Origin: a virus
DNA: 26,993 nucleotides
Strand: one strand, 5' to 3'
IMG/VR virus record: IMGVR_UViG_3300045579_000023
Span: 1 to 26,993 of that record
Position 1 is the stretch's first letter; each line of letters begins with the position of its first letter. Of this stretch, positions 17,257 through 24,066 are shown piece by piece. A model generated the notes under the pieces. The model was not told the DNA's origin and searched no databases. It was given only the letters and a program-made list of their open reading frames with translations. The position numbers and the translations under genes are program-made.

Positions 17257-18560
17257 TGAGTACCTATAGCCCAATAGCAAGCGTTACTCTTTCTAGCGCA
17301 CAATCCTCTGTCACCTTCAGTGGCATTCCACAGACATATACTGATTTGGTTGTAGTTCTTTCTGTTCGCGGTACTACAGCATCTAATGATATTGATGTGC
17401 AAGGACAATTCAATTCAGATACTGGAAGTAATTATTCTTGGACTCGTATTTATGGAACAGGTTCAACGGCTGGTTCTCAAAGAGGAACATCTCAGACAGT
17501 TTTACGAATTGGTAATATGGCAGGTAGCGGTTATACCGCTTACTCACCGATGATTTTGAATATACAAAATTATTCAAATACTACTACATACAAAACAATG
17601 TTAGGTAGGCCAAACAACCCAGATAGAATTGTTGATGCTTATGTAAATCTTTGGCGTTCAACATCCGCAGTTACTTCTTTTGTAATAACCCCTTCATCTG
17701 GAAACTTTGATACTGGCTCAACCTTCAACCTCTATGGCGTATCAACTGCCAATATCAATACAGGCAAGGCCATTGGCGGAGATAACGTTTATTCAGATGG
17801 CACATACTGGTATCACATATTTAGATCCTCAGGCACATTCACTCCTTTGCAAGCCCTTACTGCTGATTACTTAGTAGTTGCTGGTGGCGGTGCTGGTGGT
17901 TATCAGGGTGGTGGAGGTGGTGCAGGCGGTATGCGCTGCACAGTTACTGCAACAGGCGGTGGCGGATCTCTTGAATCTGCGTTATCACTCACAGCGCAGG
18001 CATACACAGTAACCGTTGGTGCAGGCGGTGCATCTGTCAATAGCGGAACTGTCTATCCTGGTTCCGATTCAGTCTTTTCTACAATCACATCCACTGGCGG
18101 TGGTGGCGGTGGTTCTGCTAATACAAGCGGTGGCAACGGTGGTTCTGGTGGTGGTGCTCCATCTACAGGTACTGGCAGTTTGACTGGTGGTACTGGTACT
18201 GCAAACCAAGGTTACGCTGGTGGTTCTTATAGCAACGCATCTCCTTATCCTAGCGGCGGTGGCGGTGGTGCAGGTGCAGTTGGTGGAAATGGATCAAGCA
18301 GTACTGCTGGTAGCGGTGGTGCAGGTGTTGCAACATCTATTACTGGTTCATCTGTAACTTATGCAGGCGGTGGCGGTGGAGGTATCTACGGCTCTGGTAC
18401 TGCTGGAACAGGTGGTTCTAGTATCGGTGGTAATGGTACTCAAGGAAGTAATACTCCAACTGCTGGTGCTGCTAATACTGGCTCTGGTGGTGGTGGCGGT
18501 GGCGCTGTTGCAGGCGGTCAAGGCGGCTCAGGAATTATTATTTTGCGGTACGCGGTATAA
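17256..18560 (+). CDS. Tail adhesin with glycine-rich C-terminal domain (copy 1)
   Basis: This encodes 434 residues from a GTG start overlapping the previous stop (TAGTG). Residues 1-170 are the shared beta module (SSVTFSGIPQTYTDLVVVLS up to FNLYGVST). A linker (SDGTYWYHIFRSSGTFTP, then LTADYLVVAGGG) leads into about 220 residues of glycine-rich sequence with GGGGAGG-type runs, the marker SLESALSLTA and the end motif GGSGIIILRY. Glycine-rich domains of this sort are known in phage tail adhesins, where they pack as polyglycine-II helices and display variable receptor-binding loops. It is most likely the receptor-recognition tip. Confidence 0.8.
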   Translation: MSTYSPIASVTLSSAQSSVTFSGIPQTYTDLVVVLSVRGTTASNDIDVQGQFNSDTGSNYSWTRIYGTGSTAGSQRGTSQTVLRIGNMAGSGYTAYSPMILNIQNYSNTTTYKTMLGRPNNPDRIVDAYVNLWRSTSAVTSFVITPSSGNFDTGSTFNLYGVSTANINTGKAIGGDNVYSDGTYWYHIFRSSGTFTPLQALTADYLVVAGGGAGGYQGGGGGAGGMRCTVTATGGGGSLESALSLTAQAYTVTVGAGGASVNSGTVYPGSDSVFSTITSTGGGGGGSANTSGGNGGSGGGAPSTGTGSLTGGTGTANQGYAGGSYSNASPYPSGGGGGAGAVGGNGSSSTAGSGGAGVATSITGSSVTYAGGGGGGIYGSGTAGTGGSSIGGNGTQGSNTPTAGAANTGSGGGGGGAVAGGQGGSGIIILRYAV

Positions 18561-18573
18561 AGGGGAGATCTAA

Positions 18574-19887
18574 ATGCCAACTAATCCAAATATGGTAGCA
18601 ATCCAAACCGTCACTGTCGGCAGCGGCGGTGCGGCTACGATTTCATTTACCTCTATTCCACAGACTTATACTGATTTGAAAATTGTTCTATCAGGTAGAA
18701 CTACTCAAGCATCATTAGCAGATAGCGTCTATTTTAGTTTCAATGGTTCAACAAGTAATTTTTCTGGAATTATTTTGTATGGTGATGGTGGTTCTGCATC
18801 ATCATTTACTCAAGCACGTTACGCTGGTTCACAACCAGGTTCTACTGCTACTGCCAGTACCTTTGCAAACATAGAAATGTATATTTCTAACTATACTTCT
18901 AGCAATAACAAGGCTTATAGCGTAGATGCTGTAACTGAAAATAATGCCACTACTGCATACGCATATACAGCAGGTGGTCTTTGGTCTAACAGCGCAGCAA
19001 TTACATCAATTACATTGACACCTAATGCTGGTTCATTCGTCCAACACTCCACAGCCACCTTGTATGGCGTTACCTCATCTGCCTATGGTGCAAAGGCTAC
19101 TGGTGGAATCATTACCTCTGATGCTAACTACTACTATCACACCTTCCTTGCTTCAGGAACATTTACGCCGACAAGCAATATCACTGCTGACTATCTTGTA
19201 GTCGCAGGTGGTGGTGGAAGTTATAGAGATGCTTCAGGTGGTGGTGCGGGTGGACTTCGATGCACTGTTGGTGCAACAGGTGGTGGTGGTTCTTTAGAGT
19301 CAGCACTATCGCTTACCGCTTCTACTAACTATACAGTCACTATTGGTGCTGGTGGTACTGGAGCAGCAAATGGTTCAAATTCAGTATTTTCAACCATTAC
19401 ATCCACAGGTGGTGGTTATGGAAATGATTACGAAGGAAATGGTGCTTCAGGAGGTTCTGGCGGAGGTGCTGGTTGGGACGCTGACGCACCCGATAATGCT
19501 GGCGGTGCTGGTACTACTAATCAAGGTTATGCTGGAACAAAAGGTTTCCGCGTAGGCGCTCCAACTTCATCTGGCGCTGCAGGTGGTGGTGGTGGTGCAG
19601 GTGCCGCAGCAGGTTCTGCATCTACTGGCACTGGCGGCGCTGGTGGCGCAGGTGTTCAAACCTCTATCTCAGGAATTGCTACCTATTACGCAGGTGGCGG
19701 TGGAGGTTGGGGTGGTACTAATGGCGGTGCTGGTGGTAACGGTGGTGGCGGTGCAGGTTACGGTGGTTCTGCTTCAACTGGCGCTGGTACTAATGGAACT
19801 GCTAACACTGGCGGCGGCGCTGGTGGCGCTCGTGGTCAAAACCAAAGTGGTGGTTCTGGAATTGTAATAGTTCGGTACGCAAAGTAA
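18574..19887 (+). CDS. Tail adhesin with glycine-rich C-terminal domain (copy 2)
   Basis: The 437 residues start at an ATG with AAAGGGGAG upstream. The layout repeats that of the preceding gene: shared beta module (ATISFTSIPQTYTDLKIVLS up to ATLYGVTS), linker (NYYYHTFLASGTFTPTSN, TADYLVVAGGGG), then a glycine-rich domain with the SLESALSLTA marker and the end GGSGIVIVRYAK. The frame keeps the same landmarks while loops between the Gly runs differ in length and sequence. This is a diverged tandem duplicate. Two tip proteins with different loops would widen or switch receptor range. Confidence 0.8.
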   Translation: MPTNPNMVAIQTVTVGSGGAATISFTSIPQTYTDLKIVLSGRTTQASLADSVYFSFNGSTSNFSGIILYGDGGSASSFTQARYAGSQPGSTATASTFANIEMYISNYTSSNNKAYSVDAVTENNATTAYAYTAGGLWSNSAAITSITLTPNAGSFVQHSTATLYGVTSSAYGAKATGGIITSDANYYYHTFLASGTFTPTSNITADYLVVAGGGGSYRDASGGGAGGLRCTVGATGGGGSLESALSLTASTNYTVTIGAGGTGAANGSNSVFSTITSTGGGYGNDYEGNGASGGSGGGAGWDADAPDNAGGAGTTNQGYAGTKGFRVGAPTSSGAAGGGGGAGAAAGSASTGTGGAGGAGVQTSISGIATYYAGGGGGWGGTNGGAGGNGGGGAGYGGSASTGAGTNGTANTGGGAGGARGQNQSGGSGIVIVRYAK

Positions 19888-19896
19888 AGGAAAACA

Positions 19897-20244
19897 ATGG
19901 CACACTTCGCAGAGATAGACAATGACGGTATCGTCAAGCAGGTACTTGTCGTACCTGACCAACAAGAACATCGTGGTCAAGATTACTTGGCTAACGATTT
20001 AGGACTAGGTGGAACCTGGATTCAGACATCCTACAACCACAATATCCGCAAGCAATATGCTGGCATTGGCTTCAAGTATGACGCTGCTGCCGATGTCTTT
20101 ATTGCACCACAACCCTTCCCATCGTGGAGCCTAGATGCTAACCACGACTGGCAAGCACCAACACCAAAGCCTGAAGATGGCTTGGTGTATTTCTGGAATG
20201 AAGAGAAACTAGATTGGGAGGCGTTCGTAAATGACGCAGTATAA
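19897..20244 (+). CDS. Small conserved phage tail-region protein
   Basis: This encodes 115 residues from an ATG preceded by AAAGGAAA. The pattern MAHFAEIDNDGIVKQVLVV, GGTWIQTSYNHNIRKQYAG, IGFKYDAAADVFI, and PFPSWSLDANHDWQAPTPKP matches a small protein that I know from many phages of marine and freshwater bacteria, including T4-like cyanophages, usually next to fibre genes. Its role is not established. It could be a fibre-associated or capsid-associated protein. The stop lies inside the next gene (14-base overlap). Confidence 0.75.
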   Translation: MAHFAEIDNDGIVKQVLVVPDQQEHRGQDYLANDLGLGGTWIQTSYNHNIRKQYAGIGFKYDAAADVFIAPQPFPSWSLDANHDWQAPTPKPEDGLVYFWNEEKLDWEAFVNDAV

Positions 20245-20458
20245 ACTCGTAGTTGATTGCACCACAGGCAAGCAAGAATACATTGCCCTTACCCCTGCTG
20301 AGATTGCAGAACGCGATCAGCAAGCAGCCGCTGCTGCCGAAGAGCAAGCAAAGCGCGATGCAGATAAGGCAGCACTAGATGCTGCTAGAGAAAGCGGGAA
20401 ACTCAAACTGTCATCAATCGGTTTGACTGAAGAAGAAATCAAAGCATTCGGATTCTAA
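20231..20458 (+). CDS. Small Ala/Glu-rich helical protein near tail genes
   Basis: The 75 residues start at an ATG inside the previous gene, with TGGGAGG at 20216-20222 upstream. After a short beta start (YKLVVDCTTGKQEYIALTP) most of the protein is a charged Ala-rich helix (residues about 22-55) likely to form a coiled coil, then KLSSIGLTEEEIKAFGF. Small proteins of this shape are common near fibre genes and are sometimes assembly helpers; that role is inference. A good ribosome binding site for the next gene (AAGGAG at 20461-20466) follows. Confidence 0.65.
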   Translation: MTQYKLVVDCTTGKQEYIALTPAEIAERDQQAAAAAEEQAKRDADKAALDAARESGKLKLSSIGLTEEEIKAFGF

Positions 20459-20472
20459 GTAAGGAGTAAGTC

Positions 20473-22704
20473 TTGGCACCATATGGTGACGACATTACCG
20501 AGGGCATTCCGTATGTCCTATCCAATCCCGCTGGCTCGACTAACTATCAAGCCACAGGAGTTGCCTACGATATAGCCATCAATGGGCTGCCATTCTTTCT
20601 GGCTGCCAGTGATGATTCACCCTATCGCCGTGTCACGGCGCAGTATCGTAAACAACAGTATGACCAGACCAGAGAAGCAGGCGAGCAATCGCTAACTGGC
20701 TGGTGGTTTAGATCTCAGTCGTCTTTCCATCTAGGTCAAGGTATCAAGTACTTTGAGCCTGCTCAAGATGAGTCACTGCGATTCCAGTACACAGAATCCA
20801 AAGGTCTAGATGTTTGGACTAAGGGTCAGGTATCACTCATCCTTGATGTTGATGCTACTCACTACACAACTGCAACTCTCAATACTAACCTTAGACCACA
20901 ACAGTTCCTGCGCTCTATCCAATGGGAGCAGTTGACTAATACTGGCTCATCTACCTATAACGAGTTCCTTGGCTGTCTAATGCTTGATGGTTTTGACATT
21001 GACAAGATATATCCAACCATCTCTGCAACTGTCACAAACAAGGCTCTGACTTCCAACGTGGCTACCCTGACAACTAGCGCTGCTCACGGCCTAGCCGTAG
21101 GTATGGAGATAGTTGTTGCTGGCGTAGATGCTACCTTCAATGGTACCTACACCATTGCAACTGTACCTACTACAACTACCTTGACCTATGCCAAGACTGC
21201 ATCTGATGTGCCTTCGGCTGCATCTACAGGAACCATCACCAGCAACGTTCAGCACTTTGTTGACTATAACTCTGGTACCGATGACAAGGTATATGCAATG
21301 TGTGACGATGGTGTCAATGCCTACTGGGTTACTAACGTAACCGCTGGTGGTGTCACCAAGTTGACTATGTACAAGAAGCCATTGACTGGCTACTCAACTG
21401 ACTCACCTACAAGCACCGTCAAGATGTTTGATACTACTGGTCTTACTGTTACCAACGCAGTAATGGAGTTCACCAAAGAGCGTATTGTTGCCTGTATCAA
21501 TAACAAGGTTTATGAGATTGCAACTACTGCAACTGCTTTACCTACTGCTGTCTATACCCACCCAGTAGATAACTTCGTATACACCAGCATCACTTCATCT
21601 GGTGCTGCTATCTATGTAACAGGATTCTCAGGCACACAGTCCAATATCCAGAAGTTTACTCTGGCATCTAACGGAACAATGCCTACCCTAACCAGCGCTA
21701 TCACCGCTGCTGAAATGCCAAGCGGTGAGCGCATCTACAAAATTGCTTACTACCTTGGCTATATGATGATTGGTACAACCAAAGGTATTCGTGCTGCTCA
21801 AGTAGCAGATGATGGATCTCTAGCCTATGGACCGCTTATCTGGGAGAACACCCAGCCTGTCTATGACTTTGCTTTCCGTGACAAGTTTGCGTGGGCTGCA
21901 ACTGGCGTAGAAGATGAGCCAGGAACTATCCGCCTTGACTTATCTACACAGATTGCTCCGCTGGTATTTCCCTATGCTTATGACACTTACTACGCATCAG
22001 GTGACACCACTCGTGAGACTACAGCCTGTGCCTTTATCAACGGTACAGACCGTCTAGCATTTACAACCAATGCCACTGCAACTAATGGCTCTGTCTATAT
22101 TGAGTCAGAAGATAGACTGGTTTCATCTGGCTATCTACAGACTGGCTATGTCCGTTACAACACTCTTGAAGGTAAGTTGTTCAAACTCCTTACCCCGCGT
22201 ATTGATACGACTCACGGTGGTTTGAATATCGCATCTATTTCTTACGATGGAACAGAGTATCCAATCGGATCATTCTCTCAGGAATCTGCAGTCCAAGAAA
22301 TCGGTATTCCATATCCAACTGGAGCACAAGAGTATCTTGGCTTCAAGTTTACCTTGACCCGTGATACTACAGATAACACTCTTGGACCATTGTTTACTGG
22401 ATACCAACTCAAGTCTTTGCCAGCAGTACCACGTCAGCGCTTGATTCAGTATCCGTTATTCTGCTACGACCACGAGAGCGATAAGTTCGGAGTGGAAGTA
22501 GGTTATGAAGGTTCTGCTTGGGACCGTATGCAACAACTCGAAGCAGTAGAAAACGCAGGCGATACCATCCGAATAGAGGACTTCCGTACAGGAGAATCCT
22601 TTATTGGCCTGATAGAAGAGATGGACTTTATCAACCGTACACCGCAGGATAAGAGATTCACAGGATTTGGTGGAACTCTTGTAGTGACAATCAGGAGCGT
22701 CTAA
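20473..22704 (+). CDS. Large tail protein, possible tail hub or tip
   Basis: This encodes 743 residues from a TTG start six bases after AAGGAG. The N-terminus (GDDITEGIPYVLSNPAGSTN) and residues 1-180 look like a beta-rich domain. Residues about 190-240 hold a repeat-like insertion (NVATLTTSAAHGLAVGMEIV up to TYTIATVPTTTTLTYAKTA), a motif I know from phage tail proteins. Residues 250-560 contain successive YxVT/KxYEIATT-type strands that would suit a beta-propeller. The C-terminal part ends GFGGTLVVTIRSV. It lies between adhesin and lysis genes and is coupled to the next gene (TAATG). A tail hub, nozzle or minor tail protein is the likely role. No enzymatic motif is seen. Confidence 0.75.
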   Translation: MAPYGDDITEGIPYVLSNPAGSTNYQATGVAYDIAINGLPFFLAASDDSPYRRVTAQYRKQQYDQTREAGEQSLTGWWFRSQSSFHLGQGIKYFEPAQDESLRFQYTESKGLDVWTKGQVSLILDVDATHYTTATLNTNLRPQQFLRSIQWEQLTNTGSSTYNEFLGCLMLDGFDIDKIYPTISATVTNKALTSNVATLTTSAAHGLAVGMEIVVAGVDATFNGTYTIATVPTTTTLTYAKTASDVPSAASTGTITSNVQHFVDYNSGTDDKVYAMCDDGVNAYWVTNVTAGGVTKLTMYKKPLTGYSTDSPTSTVKMFDTTGLTVTNAVMEFTKERIVACINNKVYEIATTATALPTAVYTHPVDNFVYTSITSSGAAIYVTGFSGTQSNIQKFTLASNGTMPTLTSAITAAEMPSGERIYKIAYYLGYMMIGTTKGIRAAQVADDGSLAYGPLIWENTQPVYDFAFRDKFAWAATGVEDEPGTIRLDLSTQIAPLVFPYAYDTYYASGDTTRETTACAFINGTDRLAFTTNATATNGSVYIESEDRLVSSGYLQTGYVRYNTLEGKLFKLLTPRIDTTHGGLNIASISYDGTEYPIGSFSQESAVQEIGIPYPTGAQEYLGFKFTLTRDTTDNTLGPLFTGYQLKSLPAVPRQRLIQYPLFCYDHESDKFGVEVGYEGSAWDRMQQLEAVENAGDTIRIEDFRTGESFIGLIEEMDFINRTPQDKRFTGFGGTLVVTIRSV

Positions 22705-22901
22705 TGACAATAGCAGACTGGGCAATGCTTATTGCCACCATACTTGGTATCACATCAACCCTATTTATGGGACTTCGTTGGATAGTCAAGTCATTTCTTA
22801 TGGAACTCAAGCCCAATGGCGGCTCTAGTATCAAGGACACAGTGGCTCGACTAGAGCAACGCGTCGATGAAATCTACAAGATTCTGGCAGAAAGAGGATG
22901 A
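22704..22901 (+). CDS. Small membrane protein, possibly holin-related
   Basis: The 65 residues start at an ATG overlapping the previous stop. Residues about 4-30 (WAMLIATILGITSTLFMGLRW) form one transmembrane segment. The rest is a charged helix (KDTVARLEQRVDEIYKILAE) that looks like a coiled coil. The layout, N-terminal membrane anchor plus short coiled coil, is common for small phage membrane proteins beside the endolysin. It may be a holin, a holin partner or a spanin-like factor. The endolysin gene begins three bases after its stop. Confidence 0.7.
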   Translation: MTIADWAMLIATILGITSTLFMGLRWIVKSFLMELKPNGGSSIKDTVARLEQRVDEIYKILAERG

Positions 22902-22904
22902 CAA

Positions 22905-23429
22905 GTGAAACCTGTTGCAAAACGTGCAACACCTGCTGCTATTGCCGTTCTTCGTCAGGCAACTGCGCTTGCACCAAAGCGCAAGAAGGTATCGGATGGA
23001 CTACTACCAAGCAAGGCTCACATCAAGGCAAGCCCTAACTCTGATCACAATACTGGGCTGGCAGTAGACCTGACTCACGACCCAGAGAATGGGATTGATT
23101 GTGCTGCGATTTTTGAAAAACTCAAGGAAGATGAGAGGGTTTCTTACCTTATCTTCAATAAGAAAATTTGGTCACGCCAGTATGCTAAGTCTGGCAATCG
23201 TTTTTACACTGGTAACAATCCTCACACTAAGCATCTTCATATCTCTATCAACGCTGATATGGCTAATGACACTAGCCCTTGGTTTTGGTGGATGAATCAA
23301 CCTACAGTTGTGAACCAAATCAAGGCTAAGATACAACCTCAGCCCAAGAAGAAGGTGGCAGAAGGTGTCACAGTGGCACCCGTATGTACCTGCTGTCAGG
23401 TTCACAAACCCAAGAGAAAGGCACGATAG
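22905..23429 (+). CDS. Endolysin, M15-type peptidase
   Basis: This encodes 174 residues from a GTG start. The Zn-binding motifs of M15 (LAS) peptidases are present: S46-D-H48-N-T-G-L-A-V-D55 and H110-L-H112, giving likely ligands H48, D55 and H112. These enzymes cut D-Ala-containing peptide bonds in peptidoglycan. There is no signal peptide, so release by a holin is expected. The C-terminal 40 residues are Lys/Pro-rich with a CTCC cluster and may bind the cell wall or a metal. It lies between two small membrane-protein genes, a typical lysis cassette. Confidence 0.85.
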   Translation: MKPVAKRATPAAIAVLRQATALAPKRKKVSDGLLPSKAHIKASPNSDHNTGLAVDLTHDPENGIDCAAIFEKLKEDERVSYLIFNKKIWSRQYAKSGNRFYTGNNPHTKHLHISINADMANDTSPWFWWMNQPTVVNQIKAKIQPQPKKKVAEGVTVAPVCTCCQVHKPKRKAR

Positions 23430-23614
23430 TGGAAACACTAAAGCAAATCTCTCTAACCTGGTTCCGCGCTGCAGCATCTGCTGCCATTGCGCTCTACCTT
23501 GCTGGAGAAACAGACCTCAAAACCCTTGGAGCAGCAGCACTTGCTGGCTTCCTTGGACCAGTTCTCAAGTGGCTAGATCCATCTGCCACAGAATTTGGAC
23601 GTGGTAAGAAGTAG
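23429..23614 (+). CDS. Holin-like membrane protein
   Basis: The GTG at 23429 overlaps the endolysin stop (TAGTG), giving 61 residues; a longer frame from 23384 lies inside the endolysin gene and is not preferred. Residues about 10-27 (TWFRAAASAAIALYLAG) and 32-46 (LGAAALAGFLGPVLKWL) are two hydrophobic segments joined by an acidic turn, and the C-terminus is charged (FGRGKK). This is the common layout of small holins, which open the membrane so the endolysin reaches the wall. The next element is a strong terminator. Confidence 0.75.
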   Translation: METLKQISLTWFRAAASAAIALYLAGETDLKTLGAAALAGFLGPVLKWLDPSATEFGRGKK

Positions 23615-23635
23615 TTTGTAAGAGCGCTGCGAGAA

Positions 23636-23672
23636 AGGCCCTTCAGGAGAAATCCTGAGGGGCTTCTTTTTT
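23636..23672 (+). terminator. Rho-independent terminator closing the late operon
   Basis: Arms at 23636-23648 and 23653-23665 pair over 13 positions (two G-T wobbles) around a GAAA loop. A C and six Ts follow (23666-23672). It lies 21 bases after the holin stop. On the minus strand the same stem is followed by a weaker T-rich stretch, so it may also stop transcripts from the convergent zinc-ribbon gene. Confidence 0.9.
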
Positions 23673-23677
23673 GTTGC

Positions 23678-23914
23678 CTAAAAACTTTCCTCTTTGTCCA
23701 CAGGACAGGGAACTTTGACTAGGTTGCCACAGTTTGCACATTGACCATCCAATGCCCACCAAGAAATTTCATAATCTTCAAACTGTGCAAAGATGTTGAA
23801 TACGGTAGAGCCGCAAGAACAGGCGTGGGTTGGACCTAGAGTGCGTAGATCAGCAGCAGTGATAGGAGGTAGAGGTGTGCTATATTTTAGCAGCCGAAGT
23901 AGACGGAACCACAT
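23678..23914 (-). CDS. Small zinc-ribbon protein, only minus-strand gene
   Basis: The likely start is the ATG at 23912-23914 (complement), giving 78 residues. A longer frame reaching 24124 would cover the hairpin-rich spacer and the start of the next gene, so it is rejected. The upstream AGGAGG (complement of 23930-23935) is 15 bases away, which is long, so the start is uncertain. The C-terminal part holds C-S-C-G and C-A-N-C-G (CxC...CxxC) around a beta core (VFNIFAQFEDYEISWWALDG), a zinc-ribbon. I know similar small proteins with THxCxCGS...FDDYEISWW from actinobacterial phages. The role is unknown; regulation or nucleic-acid contact are possible. Confidence 0.72.
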   Translation of the reverse strand: MWFRLLRLLKYSTPLPPITAADLRTLGPTHACSCGSTVFNIFAQFEDYEISWWALDGQCANCGNLVKVPCPVDKEESF

Positions 23915-23965
23915 TGCTCTGCACGGCTCCCTCCTAAGGTCGGTTCGCCTCTCGGCCTTCGGCCT

Positions 23966-23983
23966 CGGCACCGTGAGGTGCCG
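23966..23983. promoter_or_regulatory. Hairpin in the divergent spacer
   Basis: CGGCACC (23966-23972) pairs with GGTGCCG (23977-23983) around GTGA. On the plus strand TTTATT follows, a weak terminator-like tail. On the minus strand it would sit in the leader of the zinc-ribbon gene. Confidence 0.55.
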
Positions 23984-24022
23984 TTTATTCGCCTTCGGCT
24001 CATATTGTAATAATCCATCAGA

Positions 24023-24040
24023 GTGTCGCTGGCGCGACAC
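24023..24040. promoter_or_regulatory. Hairpin or operator-like dyad before the proteasome-like gene
   Basis: GTGTCGC (24023-24029) and GCGACAC (24034-24040) form a perfect seven-base inverted repeat around TGGC. It ends 26 bases before the GTG start at 24067, so it could be an operator overlapping the promoter. Confidence 0.5.
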
Positions 24041-24054
24041 GCCGTAGTATCCAT

Positions 24055-24060
24055 TACCAT
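24055..24060 (+). promoter_or_regulatory. Possible -10 box giving a leaderless transcript
   Basis: TACCAT fits the loose actinobacterial -10 pattern TANNNT and ends six bases before the GTG start at 24067. The gene lacks a ribosome binding site, so transcription starting at or near the G of the start codon would give a leaderless mRNA. No clear -35 is visible, so this is tentative. Confidence 0.3.
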
Positions 24061-24066
24061 TATCCA

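Larger units (their letters stand above)
23915..24066. promoter_or_regulatory. Hairpin-rich divergent spacer
   Basis: This 152-base region separates the minus-strand zinc-ribbon gene from the rightward proteasome-like gene, so it should contain the promoters of both. It holds several short dyads: GGCC-TTC-GGCC (23954-23964), a seven-pair stem at 23966-23983, a GCCTTCGGC (23991-23999) repeat of the first, and a seven-pair stem at 24023-24040. By eye it is richer in G and C than the surrounding genes. Candidate minus-strand -10 is TACAAT (complement of 24004-24009), without a good -35. No complete gene or tRNA is seen in it. Confidence 0.6.

Noticed and set aside
23920-23975. tRNA-like look (GGTTCG and a CTCCTAA loop)
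   Set aside because: No five-pair anticodon stem forms around CTCCTAA, the T-loop consensus is not met, and no acceptor stem or CCA is found.
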